A stretch of DNA of 56,757 nucleotides from contig NZ_DATLJA010000063.1 in assembly GCF_035539115.1 (NCBI RefSeq), positions 1 through 56,757 on the forward strand, read 5' to 3'. The position numbers and the translations under genes are program-made. The notes below the pieces were generated by a model. The model had not been told where the DNA came from. It ran no database searches and was given only the letters and a program-made list of their open reading frames with translations. The DNA comes from Desulfitobacterium_A sp035539115. GTDB taxonomy: Bacteria > Bacillota > Desulfitobacteriia > Desulfitobacteriales > Desulfitobacteriaceae. This document shows, in pieces, positions 1 to 9,303 of the stretch. Each line of letters opens with the position of its first letter. The first letter of the stretch is position 1.

Positions 1-97
1 GGCTGAGCTGCCTAGGTCACTGGCAGAATCGCGATAACGTATAGACTCAAGACCTGCTATCAGTGTGTTCTGGTTATATTTCTGAATATTCAAAATG

Positions 98-114
98 TGG
101 CACGACTCTTGCTT
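98..114 (+). promoter_or_regulatory. sigma-54 (-24/-12) promoter
   Basis: TGGCACGACTCTTGCTT matches the RpoN consensus TGGCAC-N5-TTGC. The GG (99-100) and GC (111-112) are separated by the standard 10 bp. Transcription should begin near 123-125 and read through the ligase remnant into the CoA-transferase genes. No enhancer palindrome like that at 22813-22854 is seen in the 97 bases upstream, so the activator site may lie outside the window. Confidence 0.85.
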
Positions 115-206
115 AATATAACCATTAGAAGCAGGAAGGGGGTGCCACATTCTTTATTTTGGGGCAGAGTTAGATGTCTAGAAATAGAAATCATGAAGGA
201 GGGGTT

Positions 207-451
207 ATGTGGTATTAAAAGAAGGATACTCGATTGATTCCGTACCTATAGGCGATCTAATCGCTTGGGTGGTCGATCGATTGGCTTATTATAAAATACC
301 ACGCTATTGGGAACTCCGGGATAGTTTGCCTGTTACTCCGACTGGTAAGATTCAGAAACAGAAACTTAAGGGGGAGAAAGAGAATTTAGCCGTTGGATCC
401 TTTGACAGGGTTGAAAACAAGTGGGTAAAAGAGTTTACTCAGCCTTCATAG
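207..451 (+). pseudogene. 3' remnant of AMP-dependent acyl-CoA ligase
   Basis: The frame opening at GTG 209 encodes about 80 residues that match only the C-terminal end of an AMP-forming acyl-CoA synthetase (CaiC-like). It carries the A10 signature PTGKIQKQKL with the catalytic lysine, preceded by the family-typical segment LAYYKIPRYWE. The adenylation core of roughly 430 residues is absent. A strong ribosome binding site (AGGAGGGG, 197-204) sits before an ATG at 207 that runs into a stop after three codons. The original promoter, ribosome site and start therefore seem to have been joined to the 3' end by an internal deletion. It is unlikely to make a working enzyme. A full-length ligase of the same superfamily is at 31596-33128. 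Confidence 0.75.
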
Positions 452-555
452 TAACTTCAAAAATATCGTAAGTTAGCATTGCTTAGGTTGTGCAAGTATA
501 TATTGGCTAATCTCCTAGTACCCAGATTTGAGGCTTAGGGAGGTTGAAATTAAAA

Positions 556-1230
556 ATGACAAAAGTAATTAGTCTTGAAGAAGCGATCAGCAAGATTGAG
601 AATGGAATGACCATAATGGCCGGAGGGTTTATTGGATGTGGAACTCCCGGACAACTTGTGGAAGGAATCTGCCAGAGAGGAATTAAAGAGCTGACTCTCA
701 TTGCCAATGATACGGGTATTCTCGGGGATTCGATGTCCAAGCTCATTGTACAACGATGTATTAGTAGGCTCATCGCAACCCACATTGGCACGAACAAGGA
801 AACCGGAAGGCAAATGTCAGCCGGCGAGCTTGAGGTGACACTCGTACCACAAGGAACGTTAGTCGAGCAAATTCGGGCAGCGGGCGCGGGATTGGGAGGA
901 GTTTTAACACCGACTGGGATTGGAACGATTGTGGAGGAAGGGAAACAGAAGCTCGAGGTAAATGGAGCCGAATATCTACTGGAGCTCCCTGTCCGAGCAA
1001 ACGTAGCCTTATTAAATGCCTATAAAGCGGATAAGGCTGGAAATCTTGTTTATCGTCGTGCTGCCCGTAACTTTAATCCAATAATGGCAACGGCCGCCGA
1101 TATTGTTATTGTTCAAGTGGATCATATCGTTGAAGTTGGGGAAATCGATCCGGACGAAGTCATGACCCCAGGTATCTTTATCGATTATCTAGTACAGAAA
1201 CAGTCGCGGGAGGTGACCAACGTTGGATAA
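556..1230 (+). CDS. atoD: 3-oxoacid/acetate CoA-transferase, subunit A
   Basis: This is the alpha subunit of a class I heterodimeric CoA transferase (AtoD/ScoA type), which moves CoA between short-chain acyl-CoA and free acids such as acetoacetate, butyrate or acetate in the cytoplasm. The 224 residues are typical of the family. The N-terminal glycine-rich stretch MAGGFIGCGTPGQL and the later GIGT and PVRANVALL blocks are diagnostic. ATG 556 is chosen over the in-frame TTG at 544 because GGGAGG (538-543) lies 12 bases before the ATG but abuts the TTG. Its end overlaps the B subunit by 8 bases, so the two are translationally coupled. Substrate specificity cannot be read from sequence. Confidence 0.9.
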   Translation: MTKVISLEEAISKIENGMTIMAGGFIGCGTPGQLVEGICQRGIKELTLIANDTGILGDSMSKLIVQRCISRLIATHIGTNKETGRQMSAGELEVTLVPQGTLVEQIRAAGAGLGGVLTPTGIGTIVEEGKQKLEVNGAEYLLELPVRANVALLNAYKADKAGNLVYRRAARNFNPIMATAADIVIVQVDHIVEVGEIDPDEVMTPGIFIDYLVQKQSREVTNVG

Positions 1231-1882
1231 GGAAGCGAGGATGGAGTGGCTTGTAAAACGAGTGGCCCAAGAATTCAAAACGGGAGATGTCGTCAACTTA
1301 GGGATCGGGATACCTACTAAGGTAGCGAACGCTTTACCAGAAGGGATAAAAATTATTCTTCAGTCTGAAAACGGATATATGGGGGTTGGCCCTATACCGG
1401 AAACTGGAAAGGAGGATCCTGACACAGTTAATGCCGGAGGACAATATGCTACCATTATACCAGGTGGTTGCAGCTTTGACAGTGCCATGTCTTTTACCAT
1501 CATTAGGGGTGGTCATGTAGATGCTACAGTGTTAGGAGCACTTCAAGTGGATGAAGAAGGAAATTTAGCAAGCTGGATGATCCCAGGAAAGATGGTTCCT
1601 GGAATGGGGGGAGCAATGGATCTGGTGGTCGGGGCGCGACGCGTTATTGTTGCCATGGAGCATACCGCCAAAAATGGTGGCTTAAAAGTCTTGAAGAAGT
1701 GTACATTGCCTTTGACGGCAGCAAAACAAGTCAATCTGATTGTCACGGATATGGGAGTTATCGAAGTGACCCCCAAGGGTTTGGTCCTTAAGGAGATTGC
1801 ACCGGGTTTAACCTTCGAGGAAGTGCAAGAGTGTACAGAGGCTACGTTAATCACATCAGAACCGGAAAAAGTTGCTGTATAA
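1223..1882 (+). CDS. atoA: 3-oxoacid/acetate CoA-transferase, subunit B
   Basis: This is the beta subunit partner of the preceding gene (AtoA/ScoB type, 219 residues). The SENG motif (Ser48-Gly51) contains the catalytic Glu49, which forms the covalent glutamyl-CoA thioester in this family. The GGAMDLVVGARRV segment near the middle is also conserved. The start is TTG 1223, with GGGAGGTG (1208-1215) seven bases upstream and an 8-base overlap with atoD. ATG 1241 is a weaker alternative. Together with the downstream Cat2-like gene it forms a CoA-transferase cluster under the sigma-54 promoter at 98-114, probably for activation or fermentation of short-chain acids. Confidence 0.9.
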   Translation: MDKEARMEWLVKRVAQEFKTGDVVNLGIGIPTKVANALPEGIKIILQSENGYMGVGPIPETGKEDPDTVNAGGQYATIIPGGCSFDSAMSFTIIRGGHVDATVLGALQVDEEGNLASWMIPGKMVPGMGGAMDLVVGARRVIVAMEHTAKNGGLKVLKKCTLPLTAAKQVNLIVTDMGVIEVTPKGLVLKEIAPGLTFEEVQECTEATLITSEPEKVAV

Positions 1883-1961
1883 CTAGGCATTCACGGAATG
1901 CATGATTGCGGAGTGAGGGTGATTTACAAGAAGTTAGAGTAAAAAAGTGAGGGGGATACTT

Positions 1962-3296
1962 ATGTACAGAGATGAGTATCGTAACAAGTGTGTCACTGCC
2001 GATGAAGCCGTAAAAGTGGTCCGTAGTGGAGATTGGATTGAGTTTTGCTGGGCTGCAAGTATTGCAAGTTTGCTAGAAGAAGCTTTGGCTCGGCGTACAG
2101 AAGAACTTTATGATGTGAATATACGCGGAGCAGTGCTCATGAAGCCGTTGGAAATTTTAAAAAGTGATCCTAAGGGTGAACATTTTACCTGGAATAGTTG
2201 GCATCTCAGTGGGAGTGAACGAAAATTAGTCCAAAACGGTCAAGCCTATTATATTCCTATCAAATATTCAGAGGTGCCTCGGTGGATCCGCGAAAATTTA
2301 CAGACCGATGTTGTTGCAATTCAAGTTGCACCAATGGACGAACAGGGGTATTTTAGCTTTGGGGTTACAATATCTCATTATGCGGCGGCGATTGAAAAGG
2401 CTCGAGCCGTCATAGTCGAGGTGAATGAGGATATGCCGAGTGTCCAAGGTGGGTATGACCATAGGGTCCATATTTCAAACGTAGATTATGTTGTTGAAGG
2501 GGGACATCTAGGACTTCCTGAATTACCTTCGGCAACTCCCTCAGAAATAGATAAGAAAATTGCTTCATATGTATTGCCTGAGATTTCGGACGGTTCATGT
2601 ATTCAGTTAGGTATAGGGGGGATGCCGAATGCCTTAGGACAGATGATTGCCGAATCGGATCTTAAGGACTTAGGGATTCACACAGAAATGTTAGTGGATG
2701 GATTTGTGGACATGGTTAAAGCAGGAAAAGTGAATGGATCGTGTAAACAACTCGATCGGGGTAAAATTGTTTATTCCTTTGCAGCTGGAACACAAAAGCT
2801 CTATGATTTCATGAAGAATAATCCAGATGTCGTAGCGTATCCTGTGAATTACACAAATTATCCCTGCAATGCTTCACAAAATAACCAATTGATTTCCATC
2901 AACAGTTGTTTGGAGATCGACTTGACGGGTCAAGTTTGTTCTGAATCGGTTGGTACCAATATGATGAGCGGTTCTGGTGGCCAGCTTGACTTTGTGGAAG
3001 CCGCCTATTATTCAAAAGGAGGTAAAAGCTTTATCTGCTTGCCTTCCACCTATAAAGATAAACAGGGGCACGTTAAGTCCCGTATTAAACCGGTTTTAAC
3101 AGAGGGCGCTGCGATTACAGATACGAGGACAACCGTCCAATTTGTGGTTACAGAGTATGGAAAGGTTAATCTTAAAGGGTTGTCTACTTGGCAACGGGCA
3201 GAAGCTTTGATTTCGATTGCACACCCTGATTTCAGGGAGGAACTGATCGCTGAGGCAAAGAAACTCAAGATTTGGCGCCAGAGCCAGAGCCGTTAA
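1962..3296 (+). CDS. acetyl-CoA hydrolase/transferase family (4-hydroxybutyrate or butyrate CoA-transferase-like)
   Basis: This 444-residue protein belongs to the Cat1/Cat2/AbfT family of class I CoA transferases, single-chain enzymes that exchange CoA between acetyl-CoA and acids such as butyrate or 4-hydroxybutyrate. LGIGGMPNALGQMI, HTEMLVDGF (with the expected catalytic Glu242) and the C-terminal block VVTEYGKVNLKG are family hallmarks. ATG 1962 has GAGGGGG (1949-1955) six bases upstream. The in-frame GTG at 1947 has no ribosome site. It lies 79 bases after atoA and ends at a strong terminator, so it is probably the last gene of the operon. The exact acyl substrate is uncertain. Confidence 0.88.
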   Translation: MYRDEYRNKCVTADEAVKVVRSGDWIEFCWAASIASLLEEALARRTEELYDVNIRGAVLMKPLEILKSDPKGEHFTWNSWHLSGSERKLVQNGQAYYIPIKYSEVPRWIRENLQTDVVAIQVAPMDEQGYFSFGVTISHYAAAIEKARAVIVEVNEDMPSVQGGYDHRVHISNVDYVVEGGHLGLPELPSATPSEIDKKIASYVLPEISDGSCIQLGIGGMPNALGQMIAESDLKDLGIHTEMLVDGFVDMVKAGKVNGSCKQLDRGKIVYSFAAGTQKLYDFMKNNPDVVAYPVNYTNYPCNASQNNQLISINSCLEIDLTGQVCSESVGTNMMSGSGGQLDFVEAAYYSKGGKSFICLPSTYKDKQGHVKSRIKPVLTEGAAITDTRTTVQFVVTEYGKVNLKGLSTWQRAEALISIAHPDFREELIAEAKKLKIWRQSQSR

Positions 3297-3302
3297 ATAG
3301 TG

Positions 3303-3366
3303 AAAAGACAACAACACGCAGCCCAGCCGATTATGCATCGGCTGGGTTGCGTGTTGTTGTCTTTTT
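3303..3366. terminator. Rho-independent terminator after CoA-transferase cluster
   Basis: A long, almost perfect hairpin (5' arm about 3303-3330, 3' arm about 3338-3365) has a short loop and ends in a T run. It starts six bases after the stop codon of the preceding gene. Confidence 0.9.
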
Positions 3367-3514
3367 AAGATCATTCGCGATATATTAAGCTCTGCTCCAT
3401 GCACGGTATTTTTTGGCCAATTTCTTATAATCTTTGGTGCTATTGCCCTAATCTTGACTCAATTGGACGCTATACAATTCACTTGAAAACGAGTATGATG
3501 GTTAACAGTTACAT

Positions 3515-3660
3515 ATGGCTAACGCTGAATTCTTCTGAAACGGGGGAACCAAATGTCCAGGCTGTTGAAGCCTGACTGGGGTGAATCACACAAAGTGACG
3601 GGTTATTCCTTTCGACCCGAATCCGACAGCTAACCTCGTAAGCGTTGAAGGGGGTAAAAA
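3515..3660 (+). promoter_or_regulatory. c-di-AMP riboswitch (ydaO/yuaA family)
   Basis: The conserved core of the ydaO-yuaA aptamer is recognisable: AACGCTGAATTCTTCTGAAA (3521-3540), then CGGGGGAACC, GGGGTGAATC, and near the end CCGACAGCTAACCTCGTAAG. The closing helix pairs AACGCT (3521-3526) with AGCGTT (3641-3646). It lies directly upstream of a KimA-type K+ importer, the classic target. In this family c-di-AMP binding favours termination, so K+ uptake is shut when the nucleotide is high. Confidence 0.93.
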
Positions 3661-3700
3661 TGTAAACCATACCCTTTGGTTTACTATGTTTGTTTGCTAC

Positions 3701-3722
3701 AAACCCCGAGACGGGGTTTTTT
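3701..3722 (+). terminator. riboswitch-controlled terminator before kimA
   Basis: AAACCCCGAGACGGGGTTTT followed by further T residues is a compact intrinsic terminator between the c-di-AMP aptamer and the kimA start. A separate GTAAACCA/TGGTTTAC hairpin at 3662-3684 lies between aptamer and terminator and may be part of the expression platform. Confidence 0.85.
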
Positions 3723-3780
3723 CTTATTTTTAAAAGGGTAACCTAGAACAATTGATTTCAACTATTAGGGGTGGCTTTTG

Positions 3781-5601
3781 ATGTTAAGGTATTTTAAACG
3801 TTTCCTTATTGGTAAACCAAAGAACACTGCCCAATTAATAAATGAACGCCTCAGTAAGAAGAAAGCTTTAGCGGTATTTTCTTCGGATGCTTTATCTTCT
3901 GTTGCTTATGCTACTGAAGAAATTCTTTTAGTCCTCGTAATCGCAGGTGCAGTAGCTCTGCCGTATTCAATTCCAATTGCGGCTGCTATTTTAGCGCTTT
4001 TAGCAATCCTAGTACTTTCTTATCGGCAAACCATTTATGCTTATCCTTCGGGTGGAGGGGCTTATATTGTAGCTAAGGAAAATTTAGGGACAAATCCTGG
4101 TTTGGTGGCAGGGGCAGCGTTAGTCATCGATTACATTTTGACTGTTGCGGTTAGTATTGCTGCAGGTGTTGCAGCGCTTACCTCAGCTTTTCCAGCACTT
4201 CACGATCATAAGGTACTTATTGCTTTGATCTTTATCTGGATCTTGACGCTCTTGAATCTCAGGGGTTTAACTGAATCAGCAACGATTTTTGCCTTACCCA
4301 CTTATCTTTTCATAGCCAGTATCATTTTCTTGTTAGGAACGGGAATCGTGAAGCTTTATCTGTATGGTCAGCCACTGGTCCAGGATATCCCAGTTACGAC
4401 TCTGCCGGCAGGCATTACTCTTTTCCTTATACTCAGAGCATTTTCGGCGGGTTGTACGGCCTTAACTGGAGTAGAGGCGATAAGTAATGGTGTCCCAGCC
4501 TTTAAACGCCCGGAATCTAGAAATGCAGCCTTAACCTTAATCATCATGGCCAGTATTATTGTGATCTTATTTGGTGGGATTACGTTGTTAGCTAACATCT
4601 ATCATATAAGACCAAATCTTACAGAAACGGTAGTTTCTCAGATTGCCGCCATGGTTTTTGGACGTAACGTTTTCTATTATGTGGTCCAAATCAGTACGGC
4701 GATGATCTTATTTCTAGCGGCTAATACGAGCTTTGCAGGATTTCCTATGTTGGCCTCTCTCTTAGGAAAGGATGGGTTCCTACCGCGGCAACTGGCTATG
4801 CGGGGAGATCGCTTAGTTTATTCGAATGGGATTATCACTCTGGCAACGTTAGCTTCTTTGCTGGTTATCATCTTTAAAGGGGAAGTTCACGCTTTAATTC
4901 CTCTTTACGCCATTGGCGTATTCTTATCTTTTACCTTATCTCAGGGCGGAATGGTGATGCGCTGGATTCGTCAAAAACATGCCGGCTGGCATGCCCATGT
5001 TCTGATCAATGGCATAGGGATGGTGGTAACGGGCATTGTCTTGATCGTTATCGCGGTGACTAAGTTTACGAGCGGAGCTTGGATGGTCATCGCCTTAATC
5101 CCTCTTTTGGTGTTATTATTTCAAAAAATCCATGATCACTATCTGACTATTGCTCAAGAACTAGCATTTCACGGCGAAACAATAGAAATGCCGACCCGCC
5201 AAAAAATCATTATCCCGATCGCTAGTTTAACTCGGGTAGTAGCCCAAACTTTAGACTATGCTAAGACCTTGTCGCCTGATATCGTGGCAGTTCATGCAGG
5301 TGTGGATGAGGAAAAGGCTGAAAAATTGAAGAAGAAATGGGAGGAATATGAGCCAGATATCCCCTTAATTATTTTGCCTTCGCCTTACCGTTCCATCTTA
5401 GATCCGATACTCGATTATATTAATGAGCAGGAAGCGCAGACTGCTCCGAGAGAGTTAATCACGGTTTTAATTCCGGAGTTTGTTACGCATAAATGGTGGC
5501 AGTATACGTTGCATAATCAGACCGGGCTTTATCTTAAAACGGCATTATTATTAAGAAAAGACATCGTCATTGCCAGTGTTCCTTTCCATATACGGCACTA
5601 A
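3781..5601 (+). CDS. kimA: KimA-type high-affinity potassium importer (APC superfamily)
   Basis: This integral membrane K+/H+ symporter (formerly YdaO) of 606 residues has about twelve hydrophobic segments over residues 30-440 and a C-terminal cytoplasmic domain of about 150 residues. The N-terminal SSDALSSVAYATEE and YPSGGGAYIVAKENLG motifs are typical of KimA. ATG 3781 is preferred to TTG 3778 because AGGGGTGG (3767-3774) gives six-base spacing. The upstream c-di-AMP riboswitch strongly supports the assignment. The next gene, an Mg2+ ATPase, follows after 85 bases, so the pair may be co-transcribed as a cation-uptake unit. Confidence 0.92.
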   Translation: MLRYFKRFLIGKPKNTAQLINERLSKKKALAVFSSDALSSVAYATEEILLVLVIAGAVALPYSIPIAAAILALLAILVLSYRQTIYAYPSGGGAYIVAKENLGTNPGLVAGAALVIDYILTVAVSIAAGVAALTSAFPALHDHKVLIALIFIWILTLLNLRGLTESATIFALPTYLFIASIIFLLGTGIVKLYLYGQPLVQDIPVTTLPAGITLFLILRAFSAGCTALTGVEAISNGVPAFKRPESRNAALTLIIMASIIVILFGGITLLANIYHIRPNLTETVVSQIAAMVFGRNVFYYVVQISTAMILFLAANTSFAGFPMLASLLGKDGFLPRQLAMRGDRLVYSNGIITLATLASLLVIIFKGEVHALIPLYAIGVFLSFTLSQGGMVMRWIRQKHAGWHAHVLINGIGMVVTGIVLIVIAVTKFTSGAWMVIALIPLLVLLFQKIHDHYLTIAQELAFHGETIEMPTRQKIIIPIASLTRVVAQTLDYAKTLSPDIVAVHAGVDEEKAEKLKKKWEEYEPDIPLIILPSPYRSILDPILDYINEQEAQTAPRELITVLIPEFVTHKWWQYTLHNQTGLYLKTALLLRKDIVIASVPFHIRH

Positions 5602-5686
5602 AGCAAGGGTTATACAACGCCATATTGCACAATAGTACGGATTCCCTTATGATCAAGCTAAGCGTAGGGAAAGTGAGGGAAACAGC

Positions 5687-8212
5687 TTGGCTAATAACAG
5701 AGAATTTTTTTGGAGTCAAACCTCGGATGCTTTGTTTCGAGAAATGCGATCAAGAAGTTCTGGACTTTCAACTCAGGAGGTTAATATTGCTCAAAAAGAA
5801 TATGGCTTGAATAATAGTCTAAAACGAAAAAAGACGGGAACGCTTAGCTTATTGCTCAACCAGTTTAAAAGTCCAATTATAATCATCCTTCTTTTTGCCG
5901 CAGGATTATCCGCATTTTTAGGAGATGCGAGCGATACGCTGATCATCGTTTTTATAATTCTGGTTAGTGGATTATTGAGCTTTTGGCAGGAACGAGGAGC
6001 TCAAAATGCCGTCGAAAGCTTACTGGCCGTTGTGGACATTAAATGTACAGTACTCAGAGATGAATTGCCTGTAGAAATATCGACGAAAGAAATCGTACCG
6101 GGTGATGTGATTCTTTTGAGAGCAGGAGATGTCATTCCTGGGGATAGTTATCTTCTTGAAGAAACAGATCTATTTGTATCAGAAGCCACACTGACTGGGG
6201 AAACCTATCCGATTGAGAAGACGGTTGAAATATTACCTGAGGATACACCGCTTGCGAAAAGAACGAATTCGCTCTGGATGGGCACCCATGTGGTCAGTGG
6301 AACGGCGAAGGCGCTTGTCGTATTAACGGGGAAGAAAACTGAGTTTGGCAGGATTTCAGAGCGCTTGCGCTTGAAACCGCCAGAGACAGACTTCACTCGG
6401 GGTGTTCACAAGTTTGGCTATCTATTGTTAGAAGTTACGTTTATCTTAGTGTTGCTTATTTTCGCGATCAATGTTTACTTTGCCCGGCCAGTCTTGGAAG
6501 CGTTCATGTTCTCACTCGCTCTTGCGGTAGGACTTACACCTCAATTATTACCGGCCATAATTAGTATCAACCTAGCTCATGGAGCCAAGGGGATGGCTGA
6601 AAAAAAGGTGATTGTCAAGCGGCTGGATGCCATCGAGAATTTTGGGAGCATGAATATTCTTTGTTCAGATAAAACGGGGACTTTAACTGAAGGTACAGTG
6701 CGCGTGCACAGCACCTTGGATGCTCTAGGAAGGGCAAGTGAAAAGGCTTCACTCTATGCGTATTTAAATGCTATCTATGAATCAGGTTATTCAAATCCTA
6801 TCGATGAAGCTATTAAAGCCTACCGTCAATACGACCTTACGGATTATCGCAAAGTCGAAGAGATTCCCTATGATTTCACACGTAAAAGATTAAGCATTTT
6901 GGTGGAAAAGGATCACCGGTTATTGATGGTGACAAAAGGGACTTTCACTAATATTATAGAAATTTGTTCAACCGTGGAAGATGAGCAGGGAAATAGTGTT
7001 GATTTTCAGTCGGCTATTTATGAACAGGCCAAACAGAATTATCAGGATCTGAGCACCAAAGGACTACGTGTCCTGGGTTTGGCCTATAAAGAAGTCGATC
7101 CTAACCAAAAGTTCGATAGGGAACAAGAAAAGGATATGACTTTTTTGGGTTTGCTGGTACTTTATGATCCCCCGAAGGATCAGATCGTCCAGTCCATCGC
7201 TTACCTCAAGGAATTGGGGGTTTCCCTGAAGGTGATTACAGGCGATAATCAATTGGTCGCAGCGGCGGTTGCCAAGGAAATCGGAATTCAGAATGCCCAG
7301 GTGTTAACCGGTTCGGAGTTATCCAAAATGAGTGATGTTGCCCTCCTACATCGGGTTAACCAAGTCGATGTGTTTGCTGAAACGGAGCCTAATAGTAAAG
7401 AACGGATTGTCCTGGCTCTGCGGAAGTCAGGCAACGTTGTAGGCTATATCGGTGATGGAATCAATGATGTGTCTGCCCTGCATAGTGCGGATGTAGGAAT
7501 TACGGTAGAAAGTGCTGTGGATGTGGCGAAAGGGACAGCAGATATCGTTCTGTTGGAAAAAGACTTAATGGTGTTAGCGGAAGGGGTCAAAGAAGGCAGA
7601 AAAACTTTTTCCAATACCTTGAAATATATCTTCATGGCGACGAGCGCTAATTTTGGTAATATGTTTAGCATGGCTGGTGCCTCCCTTTTCCTACCCTACT
7701 TGCCGATGCTGCCCAAGCAGATCCTGATGACGAACTTATTGACGGATTTCCCCGAGCTGACAATTGCAACGGATAAAATCGATGATGAGATGGTCGAGAA
7801 ACCGCTGCGCTGGGATCTTAAATTCATTCGTCGATTTATGATTGTTTTTGGGGGCGTGAGTTCAGTCTTTGATTATTTGACGTTTGGTGTCTTGTTTTTA
7901 ATTTTCCATGCCAACGTCGAACAGCTGCGAACGGCCTGGATGATTGAATCGGTCATATCCGCTTCGGCAGCGGTGCTCATGATCCGAACCCGTCGACCCT
8001 TTTTTCAAAGCAGACCCAGTCGGTACCTTTTGCTAACCACTCTACTCATCATGGGTGTCGTCGCAGTTCTGCCTTTAACACCTCTGGGTGCAATCCTTGG
8101 TTTAGTTCCCTTATCTTTGAGTTATTATGGGGCTATTGGGCTGATTGTGTTTCTCTATATCGTGTGTGTAGAGATAGCGAAGAAAGTGTTTTATTCAAGA
8201 ATTGCAAAGTGA
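5687..8212 (+). CDS. mgtA: P-type Mg2+-importing ATPase (MgtA/MgtB-like)
   Basis: This P3B-type ATPase of 841 residues should import Mg2+ across the membrane. The phosphorylation motif CSDKTGTLTEG has its catalytic Asp at residue 328. TLTGE (actuator domain), TGDNQ and GDGINDVSALHSADVGI are all present. The M4 segment SLALAVGLTPQLLPAIIS and the following NLAHGAKGMAEKKVIVKRL are specific to the MgtA/B group rather than Ca2+ pumps. The start is TTG 5687, supported by GTGAGGGA six bases upstream; no ATG gives a full N-terminus. It is slightly shorter than E. coli MgtA (about 900 residues). No Mg2+-sensing leader is visible in the 85-base gap after kimA. Confidence 0.9.
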   Translation: MANNREFFWSQTSDALFREMRSRSSGLSTQEVNIAQKEYGLNNSLKRKKTGTLSLLLNQFKSPIIIILLFAAGLSAFLGDASDTLIIVFIILVSGLLSFWQERGAQNAVESLLAVVDIKCTVLRDELPVEISTKEIVPGDVILLRAGDVIPGDSYLLEETDLFVSEATLTGETYPIEKTVEILPEDTPLAKRTNSLWMGTHVVSGTAKALVVLTGKKTEFGRISERLRLKPPETDFTRGVHKFGYLLLEVTFILVLLIFAINVYFARPVLEAFMFSLALAVGLTPQLLPAIISINLAHGAKGMAEKKVIVKRLDAIENFGSMNILCSDKTGTLTEGTVRVHSTLDALGRASEKASLYAYLNAIYESGYSNPIDEAIKAYRQYDLTDYRKVEEIPYDFTRKRLSILVEKDHRLLMVTKGTFTNIIEICSTVEDEQGNSVDFQSAIYEQAKQNYQDLSTKGLRVLGLAYKEVDPNQKFDREQEKDMTFLGLLVLYDPPKDQIVQSIAYLKELGVSLKVITGDNQLVAAAVAKEIGIQNAQVLTGSELSKMSDVALLHRVNQVDVFAETEPNSKERIVLALRKSGNVVGYIGDGINDVSALHSADVGITVESAVDVAKGTADIVLLEKDLMVLAEGVKEGRKTFSNTLKYIFMATSANFGNMFSMAGASLFLPYLPMLPKQILMTNLLTDFPELTIATDKIDDEMVEKPLRWDLKFIRRFMIVFGGVSSVFDYLTFGVLFLIFHANVEQLRTAWMIESVISASAAVLMIRTRRPFFQSRPSRYLLLTTLLIMGVVAVLPLTPLGAILGLVPLSLSYYGAIGLIVFLYIVCVEIAKKVFYSRIAK

Positions 8213-9045
8213 CTATTCTAGCAGGTGTTTAACACGGTTATGAAATGAGTCAGAACGCAACTCATACCTGGCAGTTTTGTTTTACTTAACATGAATTATA
8301 AGACGCAAGTTCTAAGCTCCAACTTAATAAAAAGATCTGGTAAATCAGTGTACAGAGCAAATCACAATTTAATTGTTGCGTATTTCACCGATTATCCTCT
8401 GTTGTTTAATTCGGATTGCCTGATAGACAACAGCTGGGTATTGCTCAGCATAGAACCGCCTTAATTCATTTTCTAATCCAGCTTCCCATTATCCATACAA
8501 CCTACTCTAAGCCCCTTCCGCAACCCTCGCCTCCGAAGTGTGTCATGAAGGAATTGAGACGTAAATCAATTTCATGCTTTGCAAAAGATGAGGGAAGGCC
8601 CCTCGAACCCGGTATTCAGGTGCAGGGTTCAAACAACCTTAAGCTGCTGTGTTCAAAAGACATGGTAGTGAGCGTTAAGGAAAAGGCTGGAAGGACCAGT
8701 TATGTGTGTATCATGGAGCTAAACGAAAATGTAGGACTGAAGAAGTTCCGTAAGAGGGAACAATGCTATCAAAACCAGAGATTTTCGGAGTAGCTGGGAT
8801 TAATCCGGAAGGAACCTGATTACTGTCCGGATGGTAGTCGGTATAGAGGTCACAGGAACGTGATACAGGCTTTTGCAACAAGGAACATGAGAACCTACGG
8901 CGAACAGCACCTCACCTTCCTAATATTTGTTAGTATATGACAAAAAATAATTGTATGTAATAGCCTATCTAAGCATAATTTCTATAATAGCATAGTGCAA
9001 AACGAATGCATTTATACCCTAGGAATCATAGAAACCCGAATATAA
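8213..9045. other. 833-base non-coding stretch, possible degenerate group II intron RNA at 8538-8920
   Basis: No convincing gene is present. The longest open frame (8416-8793) shows no recognisable domain, no ribosome site and unusual composition. From GTGTGTC (8538) onward the sequence has a non-coding, structured-RNA feel. Phrases near 8870-8912 such as TTGCAACAAGGAACATGAG and GAACCTACGGCGAA resemble domain I text of bacterial group II introns. The intron-encoded protein and a domain V hairpin are missing, so at most this is a truncated fossil. I am unsure of the identification. Confidence 0.3.
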
Positions 9046-9303
9046 TTAATCAATAATTTCCAATAGAGTCTTGCGAAATCTAAATTCCGATATTTTGGAG
9101 ACAAAAAGATCTTGGCCATTAATAGCAACAACGGGAATTACATATTGATATTTTTCAAAGAGTGCTTGATTTTGTGAAATGTCTATCACCTGTAATGTGA
9201 ATGGTATCTTTTCCTGTACTTTAAGTAGAATTGCTTTAGCCTTGTCACATAGGCAACATCCAGGCTTACTGTAGATCACCACGTTAGGCTTTGTGGTTGT
9301 CAT
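9046..9303 (-). CDS. glutaredoxin-like thiol protein
   Basis: This 85-residue protein has a thioredoxin-fold glutaredoxin pattern. It opens with VVIYSKPGCCLCDKAK, in which the redox pair is C-x2-C (Cys17 and Cys20) with an extra adjacent Cys. The cis-proline region VIPVVAINGQ follows near residue 57. It resembles the short YruB/DUF836 glutaredoxin relatives, whose partners are usually unknown. It stands alone, with no operon partner within 180 bases. GGGTATATTGAT in its upstream region recalls one half of the CsoR-like boxes described elsewhere, but no palindrome is present. Confidence 0.8.
   Translation of the reverse strand: MTTTKPNVVIYSKPGCCLCDKAKAILLKVQEKIPFTLQVIDISQNQALFEKYQYVIPVVAINGQDLFVSKISEFRFRKTLLEIID

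Noticed and set aside
3454..3476. TTGACT and TATACA as a sigma-A promoter for the riboswitch transcript
   Set aside because: The boxes are only 11 bp apart, too close for a -35/-10 pair.
8416..8793. 125-codon open frame in the 8.2-9.0 kb gap
   Set aside because: No ribosome site, no recognisable domain, and the region reads like non-coding structured RNA.
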